In this document: in pieces, positions 1 through 10,026 of the stretch
Layout: every line of letters begins with the position of its first letter
Position numbering within the stretch: the first letter of the stretch is position 1
Source of the DNA: Peptostreptococcaceae bacterium
GTDB lineage: Bacteria; Bacillota; Clostridia; Peptostreptococcales; Peptostreptococcaceae
NCBI GenBank assembly: GCA_902363255.1
Contig: CABIZO010000004.1
Location: forward strand, 1-64,000
Reading direction: 5' to 3'
Length of the DNA: 64,000 bases
Translations under genes and position numbers: made by a program
The notes under the pieces: model-generated
Databases searched by the model: none
Seen by the model: only the letters and a program-made list of their open reading frames with translations
Told to the model about the DNA's origin: nothing

Positions 1-91
1 TACATATGTCACTTGCTATCTTTTTGCCATTTAGGTACTCTTGTACGTATTTAAGTTTTATTTCAAAAGGTACTTTATATTTTCTAGACAT
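1..91 (-). CDS. IS3-type transposase OrfA, N-terminal part only
   Basis: The minus-strand ORF starts at the ATG at 91-89 and runs off the left edge. Its first residues read MSRKYKVPFEIKLKYVQEYL, the start of a helix-turn-helix of the kind found in OrfA of IS3/IS150-group elements, which binds the element ends. A good ribosome site (GAAAGGAGC) lies about six bases upstream. The family call rests on about 30 residues and on the element-end context, so the subgroup is not certain. Confidence 0.6.
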   Translation of the reverse strand, partial: MSRKYKVPFEIKLKYVQEYLNGKKIASDIC

Positions 92-156
92 AAAAATGCT
101 CCTTTCATGATAACAGTTTTATTATTTTAACTGTCTACCATAAAGGGAGCATATCA
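1..156 (-). mobile_element. End of an IS3-family-like insertion sequence, cut by the window edge
   Basis: Read on the minus strand, the element starts near 156 with TGATATGCTCCCTTTATGG, has a short inverted repeat (AACTGTTATCA type) and then an AGGAG site before an ORF. Almost the same 75 bases recur at 20882-20960, which fixes this as a repeated element end. IS3-group elements have TG..CA-type ends and an OrfA close to the left end, as here. The other end and any target duplication lie outside the window. Confidence 0.75.
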
Positions 157-230
157 ATAATATGACTAGCTTTTATTTTACCCAAAACCAATGTATAATC
201 AAGTTATAAACTATATTAGGGGAGAGAAAA

Positions 231-3200
231 ATGTTTACAGAAGAATCATTTGAAAATGTAGTAATAGAATACCTAAAAGAGCTAAACTATGACTACACAC
301 ATGGAAGTAACCTAACTAGGGACAACAAAGAAGTACTTCTACTAGAAAACTTAAAACAAAACCTTATTAACATAAATAAAGAAATACCACAGTCTACAAT
401 AGACTATGCAATAAAAAGAATACAAAATTTTGAAACAAACGATGTATTTACCAACAATAGACTATTTCACAAATACCTTACAGAAGGAATAGAAATCACA
501 GACTTCATAGATGGTAAAACTGTATATCATACAGTAAAACTAATAGACTTTGATAACATAGAAAACAACGAATTTCTAGTAGTCAATCAGCTAGAAATAG
601 TAGAAGATGATATCAAGAAAATTCCAGATGTAATCATCTATGTAAATGGGATACCTCTTGTTTGTATGGAGCTTAAGAGTACTTCTCGTGAAGAAGTTAG
701 CATAGAAGATGCTTACAAACAGCTTATGAATTATAAAGAAGTCCATATACCTACATTATTTTATTACAATGCTTTCTTGATAATAAGTGATGGAGTTCAT
801 ACTAAGGCAGGAACTATAACTGCGCCTCTTGATAGATTTATGGACTGGAAGAAGATAAATATAGAAGATGAGATAATAGATACGCTACACAGTTATAAAA
901 ACTTAGATACTCTTATCTATGGAATGTTTGATAAGAAGAGATTTCTTGATATTATAAAAAACTTTATCTTATTTATTCCAAAAGGAAAAATACTAGCTCA
1001 ATACCACTAATATTATGGAATGAAAAAAGCTATTAATTCTGTAATAAATGCTGTCCATGGTGATGGTAGAGCAGGGGTAGTGTGGCATACTCAGGGAAGT
1101 GGAAAGAGTTTCTCTATGACTTTCTTAGCAGGAAATCTTGTAAAAAATAAAGAATTGGAAAGTCCTACAATAATAGTTATTACAGATAGAAATGATTTAG
1201 ATGATCAGTTGTTTGGAACTTTCTGTTCGGCAAGTGATTTTCTAAGACAAGAGCCTATCAAATGTGATTCTAGAAAAGACGTGAAAACTTTCCTAGATGG
1301 AAGAAAAACTGGAGGAATTGTTTTTTCAACTATACAGAAGTTTGAAGAAGAAACAGGAATCCTAAGTGATAGAAACAATATTGTAGTAATGGTGGATGAA
1401 GCTCACCGTACTCAGTACAATTTAGATGGAAAGCTTGATATAAATACTGGTGAGATAAAGTACGGATATGCAAAATATCTAAGAGAAGCACTACCAAATG
1501 CCACATATATAGCTTTTACAGGAACACCAATAGATAATACTGATAAATCTACTTATGGAGTATTTGGTGATTTGATAGATGTGTACGATATGACACAAGC
1601 TGTGGAAGATGGAGCAACTGTAAAGATTTATTATGAATCAAGACTTGCTAAGGTAAAACTAGACCAAAGTACTATGAATTTAATTGACCAAGAATATTAC
1701 AATATGCAAGTTCATGAAGGTGTAGAAAGTTACACTGTTGAGCAAAGTCAAAAGCAAATGTCTAGAATGGAGAAGATTATTTGTGATGAGGATAGAATTA
1801 GACAAGTAGTCAAAGATATCATCTCTCATTATGAAGAAAGAAAAACTCAAGTAGCTGGTAAAGCTATGATAGTTGCTTACAGCCGAGATGCAGCTTATTT
1901 AATGTATAAAGAAATGATTAAACAAAGACCTGATTATGAGAATAAGGTAAAAATGGTCATGACTACTAATAATGGTGATGATTTGGAGATGGCTAAACTT
2001 ATTGGAACTAAGAAAGACCAAAAGAAGAGGGAAGAGGAGTTTAGGGATTTAGATAGTGAGTTTAAAATAGTTATAGTAGTTGACATGTGGCTTACTGGTT
2101 TTGATGTGCCAGCCCTTGATACTATGTATATAGATAAACCTATGAAAGCTCACAACCTAATGCAGGCCATAGCTCGTGTTAATAGAGTATTCCCAGGAAA
2201 AAGTGGAGGTCTTGTAGTTGATTATATAGGACTTAAGACTGAGTTATTTGATGCACTTAAGACTTATTCTACTCGTGACCAAGATAAAATACAAGAAAAT
2301 GATGAGGCAAAGAGAATCGCCTTAGACATATTAGAAATACTTAGAAATGAGTTCCATAATTTTGACTATGAAGGATTCTTTGGAGATAGTGATAAAGTCA
2401 GATATGATTTAATCAGAAATGGAGCTGAGTTTATTCAATTTATGGAGCATAGAAAAAATCTATTTATGGAGCAAACTAAGAAACTTAAGGATGTTTTTAA
2501 AATTTGTACTTCATTATTAAGTAAAAGAGAAAAAGAAGAAATATCATTCTTCATGGCTATTAGATCCTTTATTATGAAAACTACTAAAAAAGGTGTGCCA
2601 GATCTAAAAGAAGTAAACGAAAGAATTTCTAAAATGCTAGAAGATGCCATATTAGGTGATGAAGTTCTTGTTTTAACTAAAGCAGGAAGTAGTGAAACTT
2701 TTGATTTATTAAATGAAGAAAACATGCTTAAGATAAAATTAATGCCACAAAAAAATATAGCTGCTAATATTTTAATGAGAGCTATGAAAGACAAAGTAGA
2801 GCAAATTAAGAAAAAGAATATAATTGTTAGTAGAACTTTTAGTGAAAAACTACAACAAATAATAGAAAAATATAATCATCGTCATGATGAGAAAGATGTA
2901 TATGAAATACTGGAAGCTTTAGTTGATTTTAAAAATGAATTATACAAGGCAATAGAAAGTGGAGATGCTATGGATTTAACTTATGAAGAAAAAGCATTTT
3001 TCGATGTTCTTACAGCAGATCCAGATGTTATTGCATTGATGGAAGATGATATACTTATAAAAATAGCTAAAGATTTGACGAAAACAGTAAAAGAGAATCT
3101 ATGCCCAGCTTGGCACGAAAGAAAACAAGCTCAAGCAAAGATGAGAATGAAGATTAAGAAGTTGCTTAAAAAATATGATTATCCACCAAACAAAAGTGAG

Positions 3201-3257
3201 AAAGCAGTGGAAGATGTTATGGAGCAGGTGACATTACAATGTGTGGCTGGATTGTAA
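231..3257 (+). pseudogene. hsdR: Type I restriction endonuclease subunit R, interrupted by one in-frame TAA
   Basis: Two consecutive reading frames (231-1010 and 1020-3257) are in the same frame and separated only by a TAA at 1008-1010. Together they give about 1008 residues, the normal length of HsdR. The first part has the PD-(D/E)xK nuclease core (D133, E147-L-K149). The second has SF2 translocase motifs: GSGKS, DEAH, FTGTP and QAIARVNR. The stop replaces the expected Gln in the conserved YHQY stretch, so CAA to TAA is the simplest event. HsdR cuts DNA only in complex with HsdM and HsdS, which are not in the window; an IS end sits immediately upstream. If translation restarts at 1020, the product would be a translocase without nuclease. 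Confidence 0.9.
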
Positions 3258-3324
3258 TATAGAATTAAATAGTTGTAAATTTTTAAACAGATCAAAACTA
3301 ATGAGATAATTACAATGTTAAACA

Positions 3325-3364
3325 AAATACCTAAGTTATAACTTTTCAACTTAGGTATTTTTTA
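3325..3364 (+). terminator. Rho-independent terminator after hsdR
   Basis: A 13-bp stem (AAATACCTAAGTT with AACTTAGGTATTT) is followed by a run of T. Confidence 0.85.
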
Positions 3365-3398
3365 TATAATATAATAGTAAAGGGGGTGCAAACAAAAG

Positions 3399-3974
3399 AT
3401 GAGCAAAAAAGAAAAAATAGAAATAATAGATAAAGCCTCAAAACTACTTCTAAACGACAACAAAGAAGAAGCCATAAAAACCATAAACGATCAGTACAAA
3501 TTTGAATATAAAAAAATACAAAAAAGAAACTATAGCGATAGTCAAAAATTTAAAATCTTTATGAGAGACGGATTTATAGATAGATACAATGGAGAAAAAC
3601 TACTAAATCCAGGTATTCTAAAAGTTTTCTCCACATACTTTCCAAAAGAATTTCCATATCATAGAAACTGGAAAATGGATGAAACCCACATTGCTTATTG
3701 GGAGCTAGTACCCACAATAGATCATATAAATCCCATAGCATTAGGTGGTAAAGATGAAGACGATAATATAATTACAACGTCTCAACTAAACAATTCAATA
3801 AAATCAAACTGGACATTGGAACATTTGAGATGGAAAATTTATGACGCTGGAAACATTGAAGAGTGGGACGGTTTGACAAAAACATTTATAGAATTAGTGG
3901 AAAAAGATATTACTTTACTAAAAGACAATTATATAAAAAAATGGTACTCCATATCTAAATCATTTATAAAATAA
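3399..3974 (+). CDS. HNH endonuclease family protein
   Basis: This 191-aa protein ends in an HNH-like core: PTIDHINPIALGG near residues 108-120, followed by NIITTSQLNNSIKS and a Trp-rich tail. The first His-Asn block is the usual metal and catalytic part of HNH nucleases. The N-terminal 60 residues are charged and helical, with no clear domain. A GGGGG-type ribosome site lies before the ATG. The PHP gene follows after 11 bases, so the two are very likely one operon. Its target (DNA entry, defence or repair) cannot be told from the sequence. Confidence 0.8.
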   Translation: MSKKEKIEIIDKASKLLLNDNKEEAIKTINDQYKFEYKKIQKRNYSDSQKFKIFMRDGFIDRYNGEKLLNPGILKVFSTYFPKEFPYHRNWKMDETHIAYWELVPTIDHINPIALGGKDEDDNIITTSQLNNSIKSNWTLEHLRWKIYDAGNIEEWDGLTKTFIELVEKDITLLKDNYIKKWYSISKSFIK

Positions 3975-3985
3975 GGGGAAGACAA

Positions 3986-4660
3986 ATGAAATTTAAATAC
4001 GACTTACACATACACACAAAAGAAATCAGTCCTTGTGGTCGCCTAAGTGTAGAAGAAATAATAGACAAATACATGGAAGAAGGCTACTCAGGAATAGTTC
4101 TTACAGACCATTTCAGAAAAGGCTACTTCAGAAAATGCAAAAGAGAAGACTGGAAAGAAAAAGTCAAAGAATTCTTCTACAGCTACCATAGAGCCATAGA
4201 ATATTGCAAAGATAAAGATTTTTACATAGGTTTAGGAATGGAAATTAGTTTCAACAACGATACAAATGACTTCTTAGTATTTGGATTTGAAAAAGAAGAT
4301 TATCTGGAAAATGAGTGGATGATAGAAATGGGTCTAAAGGATTTTTACAATAAATTCAAAGAGAAAGCAATCATTATCCAAGCCCATCCTCATAGAAAAA
4401 AAGGAAGTAAATTGGAAGATATAAACTATTTACACGGAATTGAAATAAACAACCAAAATCCAAGACACAATAACAACAATGATTTGACAAGAGCTGTTTA
4501 TGAAGAAAATCCAAAACTTATAGCCACAGGTGGCAGTGATGTGCATCAAAAAGAAGATTTATGCAGAACAGGTATTTATACAAATAAAAAAATCACATCA
4601 GATGAAGATTTGCTTAACATATTAAGAAATAAAGAATTTAAAATTATTGGAATGGATTAA
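3986..4660 (+). CDS. PHP-domain metal-dependent phosphoesterase
   Basis: The 224-aa protein carries the PHP motifs in order: DLHIHT at residues 6-11, LTDH near 39-42, a central GMEIS, QAHPHR near 132-137, and GGSDVH near 182-187. These His/Asp/Glu residues bind the di- or tri-metal centre that hydrolyses phosphoesters in this family (histidinol phosphatase, PolX and RNase AM relatives). The length fits a single-domain member. It follows the HNH gene with a good AGGGGA ribosome site, which suggests a shared nucleic-acid role, but the substrate is unknown. Confidence 0.85.
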   Translation: MKFKYDLHIHTKEISPCGRLSVEEIIDKYMEEGYSGIVLTDHFRKGYFRKCKREDWKEKVKEFFYSYHRAIEYCKDKDFYIGLGMEISFNNDTNDFLVFGFEKEDYLENEWMIEMGLKDFYNKFKEKAIIIQAHPHRKKGSKLEDINYLHGIEINNQNPRHNNNNDLTRAVYEENPKLIATGGSDVHQKEDLCRTGIYTNKKITSDEDLLNILRNKEFKIIGMD

Positions 4661-4746
4661 ACAGAAAAATAAAAGTAATCAAAATAATGTCTATATAAAT
4701 AATTCATAGGAGCTACAAACAATCTACATAAATTAAAAATATTTCA

Positions 4747-4797
4747 AAAATAACTGTATTTCACAGCTAAAACATAGCTAAGATACAGTTATTTTTA
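4747..4797. terminator. Bidirectional terminator between the PHP and AraC genes
   Basis: An AAATAACTGTAT / ATACAGTTATTT stem with an inner AGCTA/TAGCT pairing is flanked by A-rich and T-rich runs, so it can serve both converging genes. Confidence 0.75.
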
Positions 4798-4823
4798 TTA
4801 TAATACCCAAACAAAACCCACTC

Positions 4824-5687
4824 CTAAACAGAAGACTGGCTTTTTGGAGTTATACCAAACATTCGCTTATATTCCCTATTGAATTGAGATAAACTTTCAT
4901 ATCCAAGGTCATAAGCAACTGATTTGACAGTAGTTTTGTTGTAAGTCAAAAGTTCTCTTGCCTTATGAAGCTTAATTTTTTTCACATATTGAATAGGAGG
5001 CAATCCTGTAATTTCTTTGAAAGTACTATGAAAGCTGGATACACTCATATTAGCTTGCTTTGCAAGGCTATCCACATCATATTTTTTCTTATAATTTAAA
5101 TATATGCTATCTGCAATTTGAGAAATCTTATGATAAGAATCGTTATAATATGAAGTAAAATTCAAAGCATAACCATGAGGACTTTTTAAAACATAATATA
5201 AAATCTCTTTAATATACAATGGTGATAAAACTTTGCTGTCCTGTTCATTTTTAATACAATTAATTAGCCTGCCTAAGGCATCAATTAGCTGATCGTTTAA
5301 AGATTCAGTGTAAATACCAGGTTTACTTTCTTCTTCATATTCAAAAGAAATATCGCTGTCAAAAAGAATCTCATTAATTATTTTCTGATTTGCATCAATA
5401 CGAACTCCAAGTATGGGCTCGTCATTTGTGGCATACACCCTACACTCCACATTAGTTGGAAGGGACAAAATTAAATAATTATTAGAATCGTAAGTCAATA
5501 CTGAGTCTTCTCTTAAAACATCCTTTTTACCTTGGAAGATGAAAATAATTCCTTTCTCATAACATTGTTTCATATGTTCTTGAGATTCAGTAATTTTGAA
5601 TATATCTACACCATCTACAATATTTTTAATATTACCTTCATTAGGTATTATCGTATTAATTAAGTTACATATTGTTTTGATTTTCAT
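4824..5687 (-). CDS. AraC-family transcriptional regulator
   Basis: The protein has an N-terminal ligand domain of the AraC_N type (about residues 15-170) and two C-terminal helix-turn-helix motifs (about 190-287), including the conserved GYESLSQFNREYKRMFGITP signature. I start it at the ATG at 5687: the upstream ATG at 5705 overlaps the GGAAAGGAG ribosome site itself. It is divergent from the alpha/beta hydrolase at 5859 with about 170 bases between them, a common arrangement in which the regulator controls that neighbour. The inducer is unknown. Confidence 0.88.
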   Translation of the reverse strand: MKIKTICNLINTIIPNEGNIKNIVDGVDIFKITESQEHMKQCYEKGIIFIFQGKKDVLREDSVLTYDSNNYLILSLPTNVECRVYATNDEPILGVRIDANQKIINEILFDSDISFEYEEESKPGIYTESLNDQLIDALGRLINCIKNEQDSKVLSPLYIKEILYYVLKSPHGYALNFTSYYNDSYHKISQIADSIYLNYKKKYDVDSLAKQANMSVSSFHSTFKEITGLPPIQYVKKIKLHKARELLTYNKTTVKSVAYDLGYESLSQFNREYKRMFGITPKSQSSV

Positions 5688-5858
5688 ACCCATTCTCCTT
5701 TCCATTATAGTAGTATTTTACAATAAAAATCCCACAAAAGGTTACAAAATTTTATCCCCTAGAGAAATAGGCAATAAATAAATCCTTTTGTGCATTGTAT
5801 AAATAATTCAATTAAATATAATTAAAGGTAATTAAATTAGTTGGGAGGAAAATTAAAA

Positions 5859-6803
5859 ATGAATGAATATTATATTTTTGAATTAAGTGAAAATGTTGAA
5901 AGAAATCATGTATCATATAAAAATAGATATGGCATGAAAATAGCAGGTGATTTGTATACTGCAAAAGGTATTGATTTATCAAAGAAATATCCTGCATTAA
6001 TTGTTGGGGCTCCATATGGTGGAGTAAAAGAGCAAGGACCAGGGGTTTATGCTAATCAATTGGCACAAAGAGGGTTTGTTGTATTAACATTTGACACTTC
6101 ATTTATGGGAGAATCTGAAGGAGAACCAAGACACGTTTCTTCACCAGATATTTTCACAGAAAACTTTAGTGCTGCAGTTGACTATTTAGGACTTCAAAAC
6201 TTTGTAGATAGAGAAAAAATCGGTGTTATTGGTATTTGTGGTTCTGGTGGTTTTGCTTTATCTGCTACTCAAATGGACACAAGAATTAAGGCTATTGCAA
6301 CAACTTCAATGTATGATATGACTGCTGCTGGACGTGCATTTATGGATAAAGAGACTGTTTTAGCAACAAAAGAAAAATTATCTCAACAAAGATGGGTTGA
6401 TGCAGAAAATGGATATCCAGAATATATTCCATTCTTCCCAGAAGAACCAATTGATAAAGTACCTGCTGAATTGGAAGAACCAAATGCAGAATGGTTTAGA
6501 TTCTATGCTCTTAAGAGAGGTCATCATCCAAATGCAAGAGGTGGATTTACTTCAACTAGCGATTTAGCATTTTTAAATTATAGATTATTAGACTATATTG
6601 ATGAAATTTCACCAAGACCTATATTATTTGTTGTTGGTGATAGAGCACATTCTAAATTCTTCAGTGAAAATGCTTATGCTGTAGCAAATGAACCAAAGGA
6701 AATGTATATTGTTGAAGATGCTGAACATATTGATTTATATGATAGATTGGATAGAATTCCATTTGATAAATTGGAAGACTTCTTTAAATCAAATTTAAAA
6801 TAA
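5859..6803 (+). CDS. Alpha/beta hydrolase, dienelactone-hydrolase-like
   Basis: The 314-aa cytoplasmic protein has an alpha/beta hydrolase fold with oxyanion region APYGG and nucleophile elbow GICGSGG near residue 127. The elbow position is occupied by Cys rather than Ser, as in dienelactone hydrolases. A likely acid/base pair follows in FVVGDRAHS and AEHIDLYD. The longer frame starts at a TTG (5841) that lies in the GGGAGG ribosome site, so the ATG at 5859 is used. It is divergent from an AraC regulator. Similar proteins are often annotated YcjY-like hydrolases; the substrate is not known. Confidence 0.85.
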   Translation: MNEYYIFELSENVERNHVSYKNRYGMKIAGDLYTAKGIDLSKKYPALIVGAPYGGVKEQGPGVYANQLAQRGFVVLTFDTSFMGESEGEPRHVSSPDIFTENFSAAVDYLGLQNFVDREKIGVIGICGSGGFALSATQMDTRIKAIATTSMYDMTAAGRAFMDKETVLATKEKLSQQRWVDAENGYPEYIPFFPEEPIDKVPAELEEPNAEWFRFYALKRGHHPNARGGFTSTSDLAFLNYRLLDYIDEISPRPILFVVGDRAHSKFFSENAYAVANEPKEMYIVEDAEHIDLYDRLDRIPFDKLEDFFKSNLK

Positions 6804-6842
6804 AGTAGGTACAAAGTTGATTTTATGAACTATTTTAGAAAG

Positions 6843-6880
6843 AAAAATAGGAGCATATCAATATGCCCCTATTTTTTTGT
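6843..6880. terminator. Terminator between hydrolase and VanZ-like gene
   Basis: AAATAGG-A-GCATAT pairs with ATATGC-C-CCTATTT and is followed by seven T on the plus strand and an A run on the other side. Confidence 0.8.
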
Positions 6881-6940
6881 TTACATTATATTAAGTTTAC
6901 GAATATATCACAATGTAAATACAAGATATTATTTCTTAGA

Positions 6941-7444
6941 TTAATTAACTAATAATAATATAGATAACAAGCTTACTAATCCAACTGTAGCAATAGAAGC
7001 AAGTATGTTAAGTATATTGATAGTTTTATTTTTTAAAACTTTAGCAAATAAATAAAATATTCCAATACCTATTATTCCACCTATTGTATTCCCTATAAGA
7101 TCTGTTATATCAGTTGCTCCAATAGCTAGGATAAATTGTGAAACTTCAACTGCCAAACTAATAAAAAAAGCTACTGAAACTTTTTTAAGAATAGACCATT
7201 CTTGCTTTAACATACATGTATAAATCCCAACAGGAACAAAGACCAGTATATTATTAATAATTTCATTAATATATAATTTTCCATTTACCATAATTGAACC
7301 TGCAAAAGGAATTATATTAATACTTCTGCTTCTATAAAGTTCATTAAATGAAAAACTCATCTTAAATAAAAGAATCCATATTAATATACAAAAATATATT
7401 ATAAACAAAATCAAGGTTAAATTGCGTTTCTTTTTATTTTCCAT
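6941..7444 (-). CDS. VanZ-like integral membrane protein
   Basis: About 167 residues with four to five membrane helices. It shows the VanZ pattern: RSINIIPF early, NILVFVPVGI in the middle, and EVSQF followed by TDITDLIGNTIGG. VanZ family members are linked to low-level teicoplanin or lipoglycopeptide tolerance, but many chromosomal copies have no tested role. The ATG at 7444 is preferred over the one at 7477 because it follows AAAGGGAGG at the right distance. Confidence 0.87.
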   Translation of the reverse strand: MENKKKRNLTLILFIIYFCILIWILLFKMSFSFNELYRSRSINIIPFAGSIMVNGKLYINEIINNILVFVPVGIYTCMLKQEWSILKKVSVAFFISLAVEVSQFILAIGATDITDLIGNTIGGIIGIGIFYLFAKVLKNKTINILNILASIATVGLVSLLSILLLVN

Positions 7445-7567
7445 ATAGTGCCTCCCTTTAAGATTGAATTGTACCATAAAAATCTGTTTTACTTCATAAT
7501 ATATAACAATTGTGTATATATTTTTATTCCATCATTTTAAATATCAATTTAAAACAAAACCCAAAAA

Positions 7568-8719
7568 CTAAATTAAAAATAAATAAGCCAAAGGTACAAT
7601 TATAACAAGTCCTAAAATATTATAAAAAGTAAACACCTTCATATACTTGTCGTTAGCCCCACCAAACTCACTACTATAAATCTTATAAGAAATAACACTG
7701 GCAAGAGAGGCTATTAAAGTTCCCATACCACCAATATTTACACCAAGCAACAAAGCTTTCACATGATCCGTAAATCCAGATAAAAGCATGGTAGCAGGAA
7801 CATTACTAATTACTTGACTTGATAAAACAGAAGTAATAAATGTGGATTTACCACTTCCAAGGAGATTTTCCATAAAAGTTTTAACACTGTCCAAAGTAGA
7901 AACATTTCCTACAAATACGAAGAAACCTATAAAAGTAAGTAACAAAGAAAAATCTACTTGAGAGAATAACTTCTTATTTAAAAGTAAAACAGTTAAAACT
8001 GTTATTACAAAAGTAAGTTTATAATCAATTAAATGAAACACAGACAATAAAATTATTAAAAATAATCCTGTGAATACTAATATGTGATTTTTATTACCTA
8101 CCTGAACATCTTCCAACTCAATACTTAAATCCATTTTCTTGTCTCTATTTATTAAAAGTAGTAAAAACACAATAGATAACAATAAAATAGGGCCAGTTAT
8201 TATGAAGAAATCCACTGGTTTTAAATTATAAAAAGAATATATAAACAAGTTCTGTGGATTGCCCATAGGAGTAAAGCTACTTCCTAAATTTGCAGCTAGA
8301 GTTTGGAATATTACTATTTTTAAAACATTAATATTAGCCTTTCTAGCAACAACTATGCTTAGTGGCACAAAAGTTAAAAGAGCCACATCGTTGGTAACTA
8401 TCATGGCAGATATAAAAGTAATAAACACTAAAGCAGTAGATATCGCTGTATAGGATTTACATTTTTTCAATAAACCAATGGCTATACTATCTAGCACAGA
8501 AAGTTCCTTAAAAGCGGCCACTACAATCATAAGATTAAATAATAATATAAGTACTTTAAAATCAATATATGATAATTTTGGTGTTGCAATAAAGCAACTT
8601 ATTATAGCCAGTGATACAGCTATAACTAAAACAGATTCCTTTTTTAGAAATTCTAAAAAAGCATTTTTCTTTTCTGAGTCTTTTCTTATTTCAATTTGTG
8701 AATAAATATTTTCGCTCAT
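7568..8719 (-). CDS. SLC13/ArsB-superfamily anion permease (YbiR-like)
   Basis: A 383-aa polytopic membrane protein with about ten helices. It has the two re-entrant signatures of the ion-transporter superfamily: TNDVALLTFVPLS near residues 111-123 and SSFTPMGNPQNLF near 147-159. The C-terminal half repeats the pattern (SNVPATMLLSG and NIGGMGTLIASLAS). The family includes citrate, dicarboxylate, arsenite and Na+/H+ carriers; the substrate here cannot be told. The start has AGGAGGAAAG upstream. It stands alone. Confidence 0.83.
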   Translation of the reverse strand: MSENIYSQIEIRKDSEKKNAFLEFLKKESVLVIAVSLAIISCFIATPKLSYIDFKVLILLFNLMIVVAAFKELSVLDSIAIGLLKKCKSYTAISTALVFITFISAMIVTNDVALLTFVPLSIVVARKANINVLKIVIFQTLAANLGSSFTPMGNPQNLFIYSFYNLKPVDFFIITGPILLLSIVFLLLLINRDKKMDLSIELEDVQVGNKNHILVFTGLFLIILLSVFHLIDYKLTFVITVLTVLLLNKKLFSQVDFSLLLTFIGFFVFVGNVSTLDSVKTFMENLLGSGKSTFITSVLSSQVISNVPATMLLSGFTDHVKALLLGVNIGGMGTLIASLASVISYKIYSSEFGGANDKYMKVFTFYNILGLVIIVPLAYLFLI

Positions 8720-9086
8720 CTTTCCTCCTAATATGAATTTTGTCTTACTAATTTTACATTATAAAAGTAGACATATCAATATGAGAATTGGATTATAATG
8801 TTTTTTTATGAAAAGTACTAAATAACAAGGATAAACAAGAATAAAGGAGAATTATTATATTGAATACAGCAAAGATAAATTAGAATAATCTCACTAAAAC
8901 AATAACAAAGATAGATAAAAATTATTACATCAAAAATAACAACAAAATAAACTATAACTATTACATTAGAAACATGAATTATGACATGCATAATATATTT
9001 AACTTAAAAATAAATATAATTAAATTAAGCTGAAAATATTACTATATTCAAAGCTTGTTAAATTAAATTAAGCGGGGTGCAATATT
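8720..9086. other. Intergenic region without recognised gene
   Basis: Extremely AT-rich. It separates divergent genes, so it must hold two promoters, but none is unambiguous. An AAAGGAG site near 8845 precedes only a seven-codon frame. AATTAAATTAAGC occurs twice (about 9018 and 9061). Confidence 0.5.
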
Positions 9087-9809
9087 TTGAAACGCAAAAA
9101 TATAATTACAGTATTACTAATTGTTCTAATGATAATACTTATAATTGGAATCATATCGTATATTTTTAAGGAAGATAATCTAAAAGTAGAGATTATAAAT
9201 CCTTTCACAAGCACATCACAAGACAATAACATAAATGAGGCAAGCAAATTTGTAGTAAAGGATAAAGAAGGAAACAAATATAAGCAAGTAGAATTAATCG
9301 CCATACTAAATCAAAAATATGATGATGTAAAAGATTTATTTGGCGAAGTGAAGTATCAAGGAGCAGTGCAGGGAGATGAAAGCTGTGATTATTATTATCA
9401 ACACGAAGACATAGAAATAAGGACTTCTCGTGAAGATGGGGATATTATTTTAGCTTTTGAAGTAAAAAAGAGCAATCTTTCAGATTATAATAAGTACTTA
9501 TTTAATGGTGTTTCATTAAATTTAAATAATAGAGAAATAATATCAAAGCTGGGAACTCCATATAGTGGAGACGAATTTATGTTCTTTTATATAGGAGATC
9601 AATTTATATATCCAAAAGGAGGAATACCAAGTCGAGGATATATGAGTCAATGGCTTCGTTTTACAGCAAATAACGATGGAAGTATAAATACAGTTGATTG
9701 CTATGTGGCACCAGATAATACTGAGGGAAGAGGATTTTCATATAGAAATAAAAGTAAATCAATAGAAAATAAATCAGGCAAATCCAAAATAAAATCAACA
9801 ACTTCATAA
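9087..9809 (+). CDS. Membrane-anchored extracellular protein of unknown function
   Basis: The 240-aa protein has one N-terminal hydrophobic helix (about residues 5-27) preceded by KRK, so the rest is probably outside the cell. The soluble part has two weak repeats of the kind LNQKYDDVKDLFGEV and IISKLGTPYSG, reminiscent of small lipoprotein/SmpA-like folds, but I do not recognise a family. The tail is Ser/Lys-rich. The start is TTG with GGGGTG at the right spacing. A terminator follows, so it is monocistronic. Confidence 0.7.
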   Translation: MKRKNIITVLLIVLMIILIIGIISYIFKEDNLKVEIINPFTSTSQDNNINEASKFVVKDKEGNKYKQVELIAILNQKYDDVKDLFGEVKYQGAVQGDESCDYYYQHEDIEIRTSREDGDIILAFEVKKSNLSDYNKYLFNGVSLNLNNREIISKLGTPYSGDEFMFFYIGDQFIYPKGGIPSRGYMSQWLRFTANNDGSINTVDCYVAPDNTEGRGFSYRNKSKSIENKSGKSKIKSTTS

Positions 9810-9850
9810 AATATAATTGACTCTTAGATCAATAGTAAAATAAAGAAACT

Positions 9851-9887
9851 AAATATCTCAGGTTCTTTTGAACCTGGGATATTTTTT
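9851..9887 (+). terminator. Rho-independent terminator
   Basis: AAATATCTCAGGTTC pairs with GAACCTGGGATATTT, followed by T residues. Confidence 0.88.
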
Positions 9888-10026
9888 ATATGGCAAAATC
9901 ATGATATAATCATCATGTTGCTTTAAATCATAAGAATAAAATTATTCTTAATTAGGAAATTATTTAGAAACAACTAGTAATACAGAAAGCAACAACTAGT
10001 AAAACAAAAGAGAAAAGAGGTTTTAT

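Noticed and set aside
1008..1010. Stop in hsdR as a recoding or selenocysteine site
   Set aside because: The codon is TAA, not TGA, and the aligned residue should be Gln. A point mutation is simpler.
6850..6870. GAGCATATCAATATG as a third IS end
   Set aside because: Only about 11 bases match the element end, and they form part of a perfect terminator stem.
8861..8884. Seven-codon frame after AAAGGAG
   Set aside because: Too short to call a gene; no regulatory partner is visible.
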